A stretch of 21,936 nt of DNA from assembly GCA_035553515.1 (NCBI GenBank), contig DATNDG010000176.1:1-21936 (forward strand), read 5' to 3'. Positions 16,340 to 21,936 of this stretch are shown here, one piece after another (position 1 is the stretch's first letter; every line of letters begins with the position of its first letter). A program made the position numbers and the translations under genes. The stretch comes from DAHUYF01 sp035553515. Lineage in GTDB: Bacteria > Pseudomonadota > Alphaproteobacteria > ATCC43930 > CGMCC-115725. The notes beneath the pieces were generated by a model. It saw nothing but the letters and a program-made list of their open reading frames with translations. It did not search any database and had not been told where the DNA came from.

Positions 16340-17446
16340 ATGCCCGGTTTCAAGCTCCCCGAGGTTTGCGATTTTTCGGTGACGAACGTGTGCAACGCCG
16401 CCTGCGGCTTTTGCGGCTTCGCCCGCGACAAAACCCTGACCGGCCCCGCACGCTACGCGGATGCAGGCGCATTTTCTCGCGCCCTCCCGACGCTCCATCG
16501 GCGCGGGATCCGGTACATGACGCTTCAAGGCGGCGAGCCGCTGGTGCATGCCGAGATCGTCCGGCTCGTGCGCGACACGGCAGCGAGCGGCATATCCTGC
16601 GCCATCATCACCAATGGCTGGTTCCTGCCGCGATTTATCGCGCCATTGGCTGAAGCCGGTCTCTCCCGGCTCATCATCTCGCTCGACAGTGCCACGCTTG
16701 CCGAGCATGAGCGCAATCGCGGTTTGTCGGGGCTCGAAGGTCGTATGCGGGAGGGGATAGCCCGCGCACACGACTATGGGTTGCCGGTACAAGCGTCGGT
16801 GACCGTGAGCCGTCTCGTCCGCTACGACGACTTGCCGGATACGCTGGAGCGCCTGGGCTTCGATGCGGTCTCGTTCTCTTATCCCCGCACTGATCCGCTC
16901 GGCTCGACATCGCTCGTCTATGGCGCAGGGCCGGAGATCGAGCTTGATCGCGATGAATTGCTCGCGGCGCTCGACGCGATCGGCCGGCTGAGACAGCGTT
17001 TTCCCGTGCTCAATCCGCGGGCCTCGCTCGCAGAAGTCGGCCGCTTCGTTCGCGGAGAGCCCCAGGCGATCCCCTGCATCGGCGGCCACAAATATTTTTA
17101 TCTGGACTGGAATCTCGACATTTGGCGCTGCGAGGCCTGGCATCAGCCCTTGGGCTCGGTCTTCGACCTCGACGGCATTCCGGATCAGCGCGACCCGTGC
17201 AATGCCTGCATCATGGGTTGCTATCGCAATGCCAGCATGCTGATGCACGCCGCCGTCGCGACCGCGAGCTCCGTCGAGGCGCTGGCCGCCGGTCGCGTCG
17301 GGGCGGCCGTCGCTCATCTGTTTCGACCCGGCGTCGCTCGATCGCTGCGGTCTTTGATCGAACAGGCGGGAATGATGCGGCGCATGGCGCGTCGACCCCG
17401 CGCCGCACGGCGCGCCGACCGGGCGCTTGGTCAGTCGACAATCTAG
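16340..17446 (+). CDS. Radical SAM protein with SPASM/twitch-like C-terminal cysteines
   Basis: 368 aa. Radical SAM enzymes split S-adenosylmethionine at a 4Fe-4S cluster to start radical chemistry. Seen: cluster motif C18-x3-C22-x2-C25 (CNAACGFC), GGEP (64-67, SAM amino group), IITNGW (89-94), ISLDS and the usual half-barrel. After it come five cysteines C246, C264, C287, C290 and C294 (PCIGGHKYFYLDW, WRCEAW, DPCNACIMGC), a layout that can hold an auxiliary FeS cluster like the SPASM or twitch domain of peptide-modifying enzymes. The last 40 residues are basic and low in complexity. An in-frame ATG at 16298 would add 14 residues; 16340 has GGAAAGGG upstream. No precursor peptide is obvious. 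Substrate unknown. Confidence 0.88.
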   Translation: MPGFKLPEVCDFSVTNVCNAACGFCGFARDKTLTGPARYADAGAFSRALPTLHRRGIRYMTLQGGEPLVHAEIVRLVRDTAASGISCAIITNGWFLPRFIAPLAEAGLSRLIISLDSATLAEHERNRGLSGLEGRMREGIARAHDYGLPVQASVTVSRLVRYDDLPDTLERLGFDAVSFSYPRTDPLGSTSLVYGAGPEIELDRDELLAALDAIGRLRQRFPVLNPRASLAEVGRFVRGEPQAIPCIGGHKYFYLDWNLDIWRCEAWHQPLGSVFDLDGIPDQRDPCNACIMGCYRNASMLMHAAVATASSVEALAAGRVGAAVAHLFRPGVARSLRSLIEQAGMMRRMARRPRAARRADRALGQSTI

Positions 17447-17610
17447 GCGGCCGCCCCGTTCCCGTCGCCGCGATCGAGCGCGGCGAGCCTCGCCTCGGCC
17501 TCCTTCACCAGCTCGGTCAGCATCTCCACCGCGCGCGGATCGGTAATCTGGCTCAGCAGGAAGCGGTAGCGCCGGAGGTCGCGGCGTAGCTTGTCCGACT
17601 CTCTTTCCAT
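17443..17610 (-). CDS. Small coiled-coil hypothetical protein
   Basis: 55 aa, highly charged helix: ESDKLRRDLRRYRFLLSQ, ITDPRAVEMLTELVKEAE, then ARLAALDRGDG. This R-x-YR-x-LL-x-x-I-TDP-x-A-x-x-x-L-x-x-L pattern recurs in short proteins of many rhizobial genomes with no known function. The start could also be ATG 17658 (71 aa, extra Ala/Pro-rich N-tail); no good ribosome site supports either, and 17610 begins at the conserved part. Its stop shares the bases CTAG with the stop of the radical SAM gene. Confidence 0.65.
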   Translation of the reverse strand: MERESDKLRRDLRRYRFLLSQITDPRAVEMLTELVKEAEARLAALDRGDGNGAAA

Positions 17611-17715
17611 GGCCCATCGTGGCGCAGCCGGCGATGGCGCAGCATTGAGCTGTGTCATTGACAGCGCCGCGCCGACGCGACGGAACCGTCGCTCTCTGCT
17701 TGCGGATATCCTGCT

Positions 17716-18450
17716 ATGGGCGATGAACGGTCGGACCCGGGGTTCAACCGCTTCCTGGCCTTGCTGGGCGAGCAGGAGAGCGTGCGGCTCGGCCCGTCGC
17801 TGACGCGCATCGCGCTGCGGCGCGGCGAGCTCCTGACCGAAGCCGATGAGCCGATCCGCTACGTCTGGTTTCCCCACGATGCCGTCGTTTCGTCCCAGTC
17901 GGTGTTGGCCGGCGGCGAGATCGTCGAAAACGGCACCATCGGACGGGAGGGCTTCGTCGGGTTCTCCGCGCTCCTCGGCAGCGACATCGCGATTGCCCGA
18001 AACATCACACAGGTTCCTGGCGAGGCCTCGCGCGCTCCCGTGAGCGTGATCCTCGTCGCCTGGGAGGAGAGCGACCTCTTCCGCCGTCGTTTCCTGCTCT
18101 ACGTCCGCGCGCTTCTGGTTCAGCTCGGTCAATCGGTGGCGTGCAATGCGCTGCACAATGTGGAGCAGCGTCTGGCTCGCTTTCTGCTGATGACCGGTGA
18201 CCGCGTCGGGTGCGACAGCTTCCCGATGACTCAGGAATTTCTCGCCGACATGCTGGCGGTGCGGCGCCCCACCGTCTCGCTGGCCGCCGCCGGCCTGCAG
18301 CGGGCGCAGTTCATCCGCTATGCGCGCGGCTCGATCACCATTCTCGACCGCGCCTGCCTCGAAGCCGCTGCCTGCGAATGCTACGGCGTTGTGCGCAAGG
18401 CCTTCGCCTTCGAGACGATGGCCGGCGCCGGAAAATCGACGCCACCGTAA
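17716..18450 (+). CDS. Crp/Fnr-family transcriptional regulator
   Basis: 244 aa. A cyclic-nucleotide-binding-like beta-roll (about 25-125: RRGELLTEADEPIRYVWFPHDAVVS, GTIGREGFVG), a dimer helix (128-160, NALHNVEQRLARFLLMTGDR) and a winged helix-turn-helix (168-215, FPMTQEFLADMLAVRRPTVS then AAAGLQRAQFIRYARGSITI). The phosphate-binding loop expected for cAMP sites is not recognisable, and there is no N-terminal cysteine cluster, so it is neither a clear Crp nor an FNR. This is the type common in rhizobia, with unknown ligand. A receiver protein starts 68 bp downstream on the same strand, suggesting a joint signalling unit. No strong ribosome site precedes ATG 17716. Confidence 0.9.
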   Translation: MGDERSDPGFNRFLALLGEQESVRLGPSLTRIALRRGELLTEADEPIRYVWFPHDAVVSSQSVLAGGEIVENGTIGREGFVGFSALLGSDIAIARNITQVPGEASRAPVSVILVAWEESDLFRRRFLLYVRALLVQLGQSVACNALHNVEQRLARFLLMTGDRVGCDSFPMTQEFLADMLAVRRPTVSLAAAGLQRAQFIRYARGSITILDRACLEAAACECYGVVRKAFAFETMAGAGKSTPP

Positions 18451-18507
18451 TCTGGAGAACAGACAGGCCCCCGCTTTTCCATTTAGGTAATGCCGGAAAG
18501 CACACAC

Positions 18508-18513
18508 GGGAGG
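18508..18513 (+). promoter_or_regulatory. Ribosome binding site that points to a CTG start
   Basis: GGGAGG sits five bases before CTG 18519, ideal spacing. It is the only strong ribosome site near the start of the receiver domain and decides the start of the next gene. Confidence 0.55.
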
Positions 18514-18518
18514 CCGCC

Positions 18519-19022
18519 CTGGCACACGTTCTGGTCGTCGACGATTACCACGCCATCCGAGAGATGATCTGCGACGCGCTCGAAGCGCGGGCGGACCATC
18601 GTGTCACCGCCACGGCCAATGCGGAGGCGGCACTGCCCCTCCTCGATTGCGACCGCCCCGATATCGCCGTCATCGATGCGCTGCTCCCCGGCATGTCCGG
18701 GACCGAGCTGGCCCGCCACGCCATCGAGCGTGAGATTCCGGTAGTCATGATCACCGGCGGGCCGGCCGCCGACACGGCGCTGCGCGCCGCCGAAGTGCCG
18801 TATCTCGGCAAGCCTTTTCCCCTGGCGAGGCTCGAGGCGACGATTGCCGCACAGCTCGCCGAGCCGGCCGATCACATCGCCCGCATGCGGACGCGCTTGT
18901 CGGCGCTGCGCAGCGCCGATCCCGGATATCCGGTGAGCCCGGGCGCCTACGGGGCGGCGGGCGCGCCGCGACGCGCCGCCGGAGGCGGCTCCCCGACGTC
19001 GCTCTCCGTCAAACAGGGCTGA
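18519..19022 (+). CDS. Response regulator receiver protein, apparent CTG start
   Basis: 167 aa if translated from CTG 18519. Receiver motifs: D8/D9 (VLVVDDY), D53 (AVIDALLPGMSG), T79 (VVMITGG) and K98 with proline (YLGKPFP). A non-receiver tail follows (SADPGYPVSPGAYGAAGAP, then RRAAGGGS), low in complexity, without a DNA-binding domain. In frame there is no ATG, GTG or TTG between the end of the Crp-like gene and the first receiver strand (AHVLVVDD), while CTG 18519 has a strong ribosome site and fits the family's N-terminus exactly. It follows the Crp-like gene by 68 bp and may act with it. A start inside the Crp gene is possible but would add an unrelated Arg-rich N-tail. Confidence 0.82.
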   Translation: MAHVLVVDDYHAIREMICDALEARADHRVTATANAEAALPLLDCDRPDIAVIDALLPGMSGTELARHAIEREIPVVMITGGPAADTALRAAEVPYLGKPFPLARLEATIAAQLAEPADHIARMRTRLSALRSADPGYPVSPGAYGAAGAPRRAAGGGSPTSLSVKQG

Positions 19023-19031
19023 GGCGCCACC

Positions 19032-19045
19032 GCCGGCAAGCCGGC
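19032..19045. terminator. GC-rich hairpin between convergent genes
   Basis: GCCGGC AA GCCGGC lies in the 48-bp gap between the ends at 19022 and 19071. No T run, so only a possible terminator. Confidence 0.3.
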
Positions 19046-19070
19046 CCGGCCGGCCGCTACCGCCGCGCTG

Positions 19071-19343
19071 CTAGCGCCGCCGCCGCCGGGGCCGGCGCAG
19101 CCGCCGCGCATTGGCCGCGGCGGCGCGGTGCCAGGGGGCGAGCGCGGCGGTCCCGAGATCCTGCATCGGCAGCATCAGGGCGAGCGCCGATTGCTGCGCA
19201 GCCAGCAGCTTCTCGGTCACCATGCGCTGATATTCCGCCGCCGGGAGGGTGCCCAGGGCCATCATGCCGAGGCGCCAGGCCATGGTTTCCCACGACGCTG
19301 CCGCCAGCTCCGTCCAGATCAGCGGACTCGTTTTCCGCGGCAT
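19071..19343 (-). CDS. Phasin-like PHA granule-associated protein (tentative)
   Basis: 90 aa. The sequence SPLIWTELAAASWETMAWR, then EYQRMVTEKLLAAQQSALAL, then LAPWHRAAAANARRLRR matches the outline of short alphaproteobacterial proteins annotated as polyhydroxyalkanoate granule phasins: W-x-x-LA-x-x-S-x-E, EY-x-RMV-x-EK-x-x-A, and a basic HR-x-x-ANA-RRL tail. The very basic C-terminus (RRPRRRRR) may bind DNA or the granule surface. Its start follows the end of the CxxC gene by 6 bp, so the two form an operon. No PhaR-type site was found upstream of the pair. The family link rests on pattern memory. Confidence 0.62.
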   Translation of the reverse strand: MPRKTSPLIWTELAAASWETMAWRLGMMALGTLPAAEYQRMVTEKLLAAQQSALALMLPMQDLGTAALAPWHRAAAANARRLRRPRRRRR

Positions 19344-19349
19344 GACGGG

Positions 19350-19595
19350 TCAGGCAGGTGCCAGAGTCGGGGGCGCCGCCGCCTTGGGCGGTCTTGCCGC
19401 GCGCTCGGCGCGCAACGCCGCGCGCGCCACCGCGTCGCGCATCGCCGCGCAGGAAGCGGGCTCGTCCATGCTGTCGCCCTCCCCGCGCTCTTTGCAGCGG
19501 CTGCGGAAGCTCTCGCCGGCACTGGCGGTTATGGCGCCCTCGGCGACGCGCACGGTGACGGTGGCGTTGCAGACGCGGCATTTGGCGACGGCCAT
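19350..19595 (-). CDS. CxxC mini-protein, function unknown
   Basis: 81 aa. It begins MAVAKCRVCNATVTVRV, a CxxC pair at the N-terminus, then SFRSRCKERGEG with a third cysteine and later C49. Short proteins with CR-x-C-x-x-x-V and a SRCKER motif are widespread in alphaproteobacteria and may bind zinc. The tail (RAERAARPPKAAAPPTLAPA) is Ala/Pro-rich. GAGGAAGG upstream of ATG 19595 makes translation likely. It is cotranscribed with the phasin-like gene downstream. An opposite-strand frame here is rejected because it lacks a ribosome site. Confidence 0.62.
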   Translation of the reverse strand: MAVAKCRVCNATVTVRVAEGAITASAGESFRSRCKERGEGDSMDEPASCAAMRDAVARAALRAERAARPPKAAAPPTLAPA

Positions 19596-19809
19596 GGAAC
19601 CTTCCTCTTTCGCGCCCTGGTCAAAGTGCGTGCGGCATCAGGCGCTTCGAGCCCGTCGCCCCCGCTGGCGGCGCAACAGATGGACGCCCGGCAAGGGCCT
19701 CGCGTTCCCTCTTCCGCGCGTTTCGCGAGGCGGCGCCGCAGCCGCAACCGGCGGTCGCTCCGCTCGCGCTGAGGTTGGGAGAAATCACCGAGCCGAGCGT
19801 TCGCTTCGC

Positions 19810-20082
19810 ATGGCAGCAAAATCCCGCACGCGGCTCGCGCCGGGCGAGATCGCGCTCATCGAGCGGCTCGTCGAGGCGGGCGCGCTCGTCGCCGTGCCGG
19901 CCTTCGGCAGCGCCAAGCCGCATCGTGTGATGACCGCCGCCCTCGACCCCGCGGGCGACCGCATCCTGCTCTATCTCTCGACCAAGCCGACCCTGCTTGA
20001 GGACGCCGCCGCGACATCGAACACGAAATCGAAGTCGCGCCGGCGCGCCGGCAAGCGGGCCGCGCGGAAGAAAACCGCCTGA
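19810..20082 (+). CDS. Small basic hypothetical protein
   Basis: 90 aa starting MAAKSRTRLAPGEIALIERL. A helix (PGEIALIERLVEAGALVAV) is followed by two strands (HRVMTAALDPAGDRILLYLS), then a Lys/Arg-rich tail (NTKSKSRRRAGKRAARKKTA) that resembles the DNA- or RNA-binding tails of histone-like proteins. I do not recognise the family. A longer frame from 19249 is rejected because its first part is antisense to the CxxC gene. No clear ribosome site is seen; TGGGAGAAA lies too far upstream to be certain. Confidence 0.55.
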   Translation: MAAKSRTRLAPGEIALIERLVEAGALVAVPAFGSAKPHRVMTAALDPAGDRILLYLSTKPTLLEDAAATSNTKSKSRRRAGKRAARKKTA

Positions 20083-20123
20083 TGCCAGTTCCTTGGCTCA
20101 GCCGGGGATGATCTCGGAACGCA

Positions 20124-21761
20124 TCAGCGGTCGAGCCACACATCGGCGAGGTCCTGTCCGATATAGTGGCTCGGCGACATGTGCCAGCCTTTCATCGCCG
20201 ATGCGGCGACGATAATGCGGTTCCACCACAGGAACGGCACGCTGTTCGCCTGGTTGAGCGCGTGCCTTTCGAATGCGCCGACAATTGCGGTCCGCTCCCG
20301 GGCATTGCCGTTGACCGCCTGTCCGACATAGAGCGCGTCGAGAAACCGGTCTGTCGCTTCCGAATGGTCGAGCGGTGATATGTCGTGCGAAACATAGCGC
20401 GTGAGCTGGACCGTCGGGTCGTCGAAATAGTCAGCAGCGAGGTCGAGCGCCACCGTGAAATTCCCGGCCTGAAGGTCGTTCTGCCACTCCTTGGTCGGGA
20501 GCGCGTTCTCGGTCACCTCGACGCCGATCTTGCGCCAGGCCGCGATGAGATATTGGGCCGCAGGCCCATAGGGAACAGGGACATCGTTGCGGTTGGTCAG
20601 CCTGAAGGCGAGGTGAGTGGCACCGGCTTCGGCGAGCAGCTGTCGGGCTTCGGCGCGCGAGGCTTCGGCGTCATGCGAGAAGCCGGGCAAGGTGACAAGA
20701 TCGGTCTCTGAGGTTGCCATCGCCGTGCCCGGCCGCATAAGGCCGCCAACGAATTTGAGGAACGTCGTGCGGGAGAGCGCCTGGGCCGCGTCCCAGCGGT
20801 CGATTCCGAGCGAGAGGGCGCGACGAACCCGGGCGTCGTTGAAGGGCGGCTGCTTGGTGTTGAAGACGACCAGGAGGTTGGTGATCCACGGTCCCTCATG
20901 CACGACGACCTTGTCGCCGAGCGCGCCGACCAGTTCGTCGCGCTCGGCCGGCGTGAAGCTGCGAAATTGCGCCATGATCCGGCCCTCTTCCATGGCTTTC
21001 ACCACCGCGGGACCACGGATGAATTCGACGCGGTAGCCGTCGAGATAGGGCTTGCCGGGAATGAAGTACTTGTTCCACCGTTTGCCCGTCCAATCCTTGC
21101 CTTTGGTGCGGCCGGCGAAAACGAAGGGCCCCGTGCCGAGAATCTCCGATTTGGGATAGTTCGGGTCGTCCCTGAGCTTCGCCGCGCTGTAGATGCAGTT
21201 CCAAGGCGAGGCGAAGTTCGCGAGCATGGCCGCGTCCGGCCAGCTCAGGTGGAACACGACAGTGTAGGGATCGGGTGTATCGATCGCCTTGATTGCCGCG
21301 TAATTGACCTTGCGCACGGAGATCGCGCCCGGCGGCGGATGGATCAGCCGCTCGTAGCTCGCCTTCACGTCGGCGGAAGTCAGCGGCGTGCCGTCGTGGA
21401 ACAGGACGTTGTGCCGGAGCTTGAAGGAGTAGGTGTCGCCGTCGCGCGAAACGGTCCAGGATTGCGCGAGATCGCCCACAATCGCCGGGTAGTTGGCCGT
21501 GTCGAATTTGAGGAGGGTGGAGTAAAGGGGCGCCATGACGTGAAGGAAAACGAACGAGTAGTTGGCGTAGCAGTCGTAGTTGGGCGGCTCGGCATCGACC
21601 GCGTAGACCAGGACGCCGCCGTGCTTTGGCGTCTCCGTCGATTCATCCTGCGCCGCGCCGGGGGTTGCCTGCCACACTGCGAGGAATACCACTGCGAGCG
21701 CGGCGAACACCCTACGTGTCCGCCGAGCTGGTCTAATGGCCGGGGTGGTGCAATTGCTCAT
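20124..21761 (-). CDS. ABC transporter substrate-binding protein, family 5 (peptide/opine type)
   Basis: 545 aa periplasmic binding protein that hands peptides, nickel or related ligands to an ABC importer. Seen: a twin-arginine-like or Sec signal (RRTRRVF, then AALAVVFLAVWQATPGAAQ, cleavage after about residue 38), the family start KHGGVLVYAVDAEPPNYDCY, YSTLLKFD, LAQSWTVSRDGDTYSFKLR, VLFHDGTPLTSADVKASYERL and PFNDARVRRALSLGIDR, all typical of SBP_bac_5. The start at ATG 21761 follows AGGGATG; a longer start at 21836 would put 25 cysteine-containing residues before the signal and is rejected. No permease genes follow downstream; they may lie beyond the window edge upstream. Ligand unknown. 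Confidence 0.92.
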   Translation of the reverse strand: MSNCTTPAIRPARRTRRVFAALAVVFLAVWQATPGAAQDESTETPKHGGVLVYAVDAEPPNYDCYANYSFVFLHVMAPLYSTLLKFDTANYPAIVGDLAQSWTVSRDGDTYSFKLRHNVLFHDGTPLTSADVKASYERLIHPPPGAISVRKVNYAAIKAIDTPDPYTVVFHLSWPDAAMLANFASPWNCIYSAAKLRDDPNYPKSEILGTGPFVFAGRTKGKDWTGKRWNKYFIPGKPYLDGYRVEFIRGPAVVKAMEEGRIMAQFRSFTPAERDELVGALGDKVVVHEGPWITNLLVVFNTKQPPFNDARVRRALSLGIDRWDAAQALSRTTFLKFVGGLMRPGTAMATSETDLVTLPGFSHDAEASRAEARQLLAEAGATHLAFRLTNRNDVPVPYGPAAQYLIAAWRKIGVEVTENALPTKEWQNDLQAGNFTVALDLAADYFDDPTVQLTRYVSHDISPLDHSEATDRFLDALYVGQAVNGNARERTAIVGAFERHALNQANSVPFLWWNRIIVAASAMKGWHMSPSHYIGQDLADVWLDR

Positions 21762-21867
21762 CGAGGCGCATCCCTGCTCACAATCGGCGCCGGGCCGCGG
21801 CAAACGTCCGTGCTCGCAGCAGAGAGTCGCCAGCACCTGCGGTCTGAAACCTTGATGGGCGATGATA

Positions 21868-21883
21868 AAGGTAGCGTTACCTT
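21868..21883. promoter_or_regulatory. AAGGTA-GCGT-TACCTT inverted repeat, possible operator
   Basis: Perfect 6-bp arms around four bases, 107 bp before the start of the solute-binding protein gene, in a patch with more A and T than its surroundings. It may bind a regulator of that gene. The rest of the end of the window (21762-21936) shows no gene I can support. Confidence 0.35.
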
Positions 21884-21936
21884 CGGGCGCCGCGGCGCAA
21901 GGATTGAGCTTCCCGGCGGCAGATGATGGTGCGGCA

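Noticed and set aside
16289..17617. 442-codon minus-strand frame opposite the radical SAM gene
   Set aside because: No motif, biased composition, and antisense to conserved cysteine motifs.
20898..21926. 342-codon plus-strand frame opposite the solute-binding protein, and its 23-codon tail from 21855
   Set aside because: Antisense to a well-conserved family. The tail has no ribosome site and no recognisable sequence.

Overview
The window is about 22 kb of very GC-rich, gene-dense bacterial chromosome. Strong codon bias gives long false reading frames opposite most genes. Several features point to an alphaproteobacterium, probably of the Hyphomicrobiales/Rhodospirillales type: a phasin behind a PhaR-like operator, a PAS_5 protein, a UdgX glycosylase, a YoaK/DUF1275 membrane protein, a glycine-zipper surface-antigen protein, and a dispersed palindrome ending in CCTGTCGAAGGAC. 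I cannot name a genus. No rRNA, tRNA, CRISPR array, transposase or phage gene was seen, and no gene-free stretch exceeds 300 bases.

Layout. 1-2110: 3' part of a molybdenum hydroxylase large subunit (form II CoxL-like, + strand). 2271-6263: four minus-strand genes transcribed as Sir2 deacylase, UdgX, hybrid-free membrane histidine kinase, then a small protein with a proline-rich PPTRFG leader and a CheD-like Cys/His active-site signature. 6342-7605: an SDR oxidoreductase and a small hypothetical. 7791-9420: a phasin, a secreted PepSY-like protein and a PAS_5 protein. 9521-10908: a YoaK/DUF1275 membrane protein overlapping a DUF1080 lipoprotein. 11056-14653: a glycine-zipper/peptidoglycan-binding protein, a single-domain response regulator, a serine hydrolase, a small hypothetical and PhnN. 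14896-17446: a TRIC channel, a DUF1772-like membrane protein and a radical SAM protein with extra C-terminal cysteines. 17443-19022: a small coiled-coil protein, a Crp/Fnr regulator, and a response regulator that appears to start at CTG. 19071-20082: a phasin-like protein, a CxxC mini-protein and a basic small protein. 20124-21761: a family 5 solute-binding protein.

Most of this is ordinary accessory and housekeeping sequence in short transcription units. Two themes link genes. The first is PHA storage: the phasin at 7791, its PhaR-type site and the phasin-like gene at 19071. The second is signalling: an orphan kinase, two orphan receiver proteins and a Crp-like regulator. The most unusual item is the gene at 2271-3053. 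Its Ser-x5-Cys-x16-His pattern with a GGLxH motif matches the CheD/CNF1 glutamine-deamidase fold. Its roughly 60-residue leader looks like a sorting or packaging tag rather than anything found in chemotaxis CheD. I read it as a candidate exported or particle-loaded deamidase effector; this is inference. Four copies of a roughly 95-nt palindromic repeat (2132, 5381, 7639, 14720) punctuate the window.
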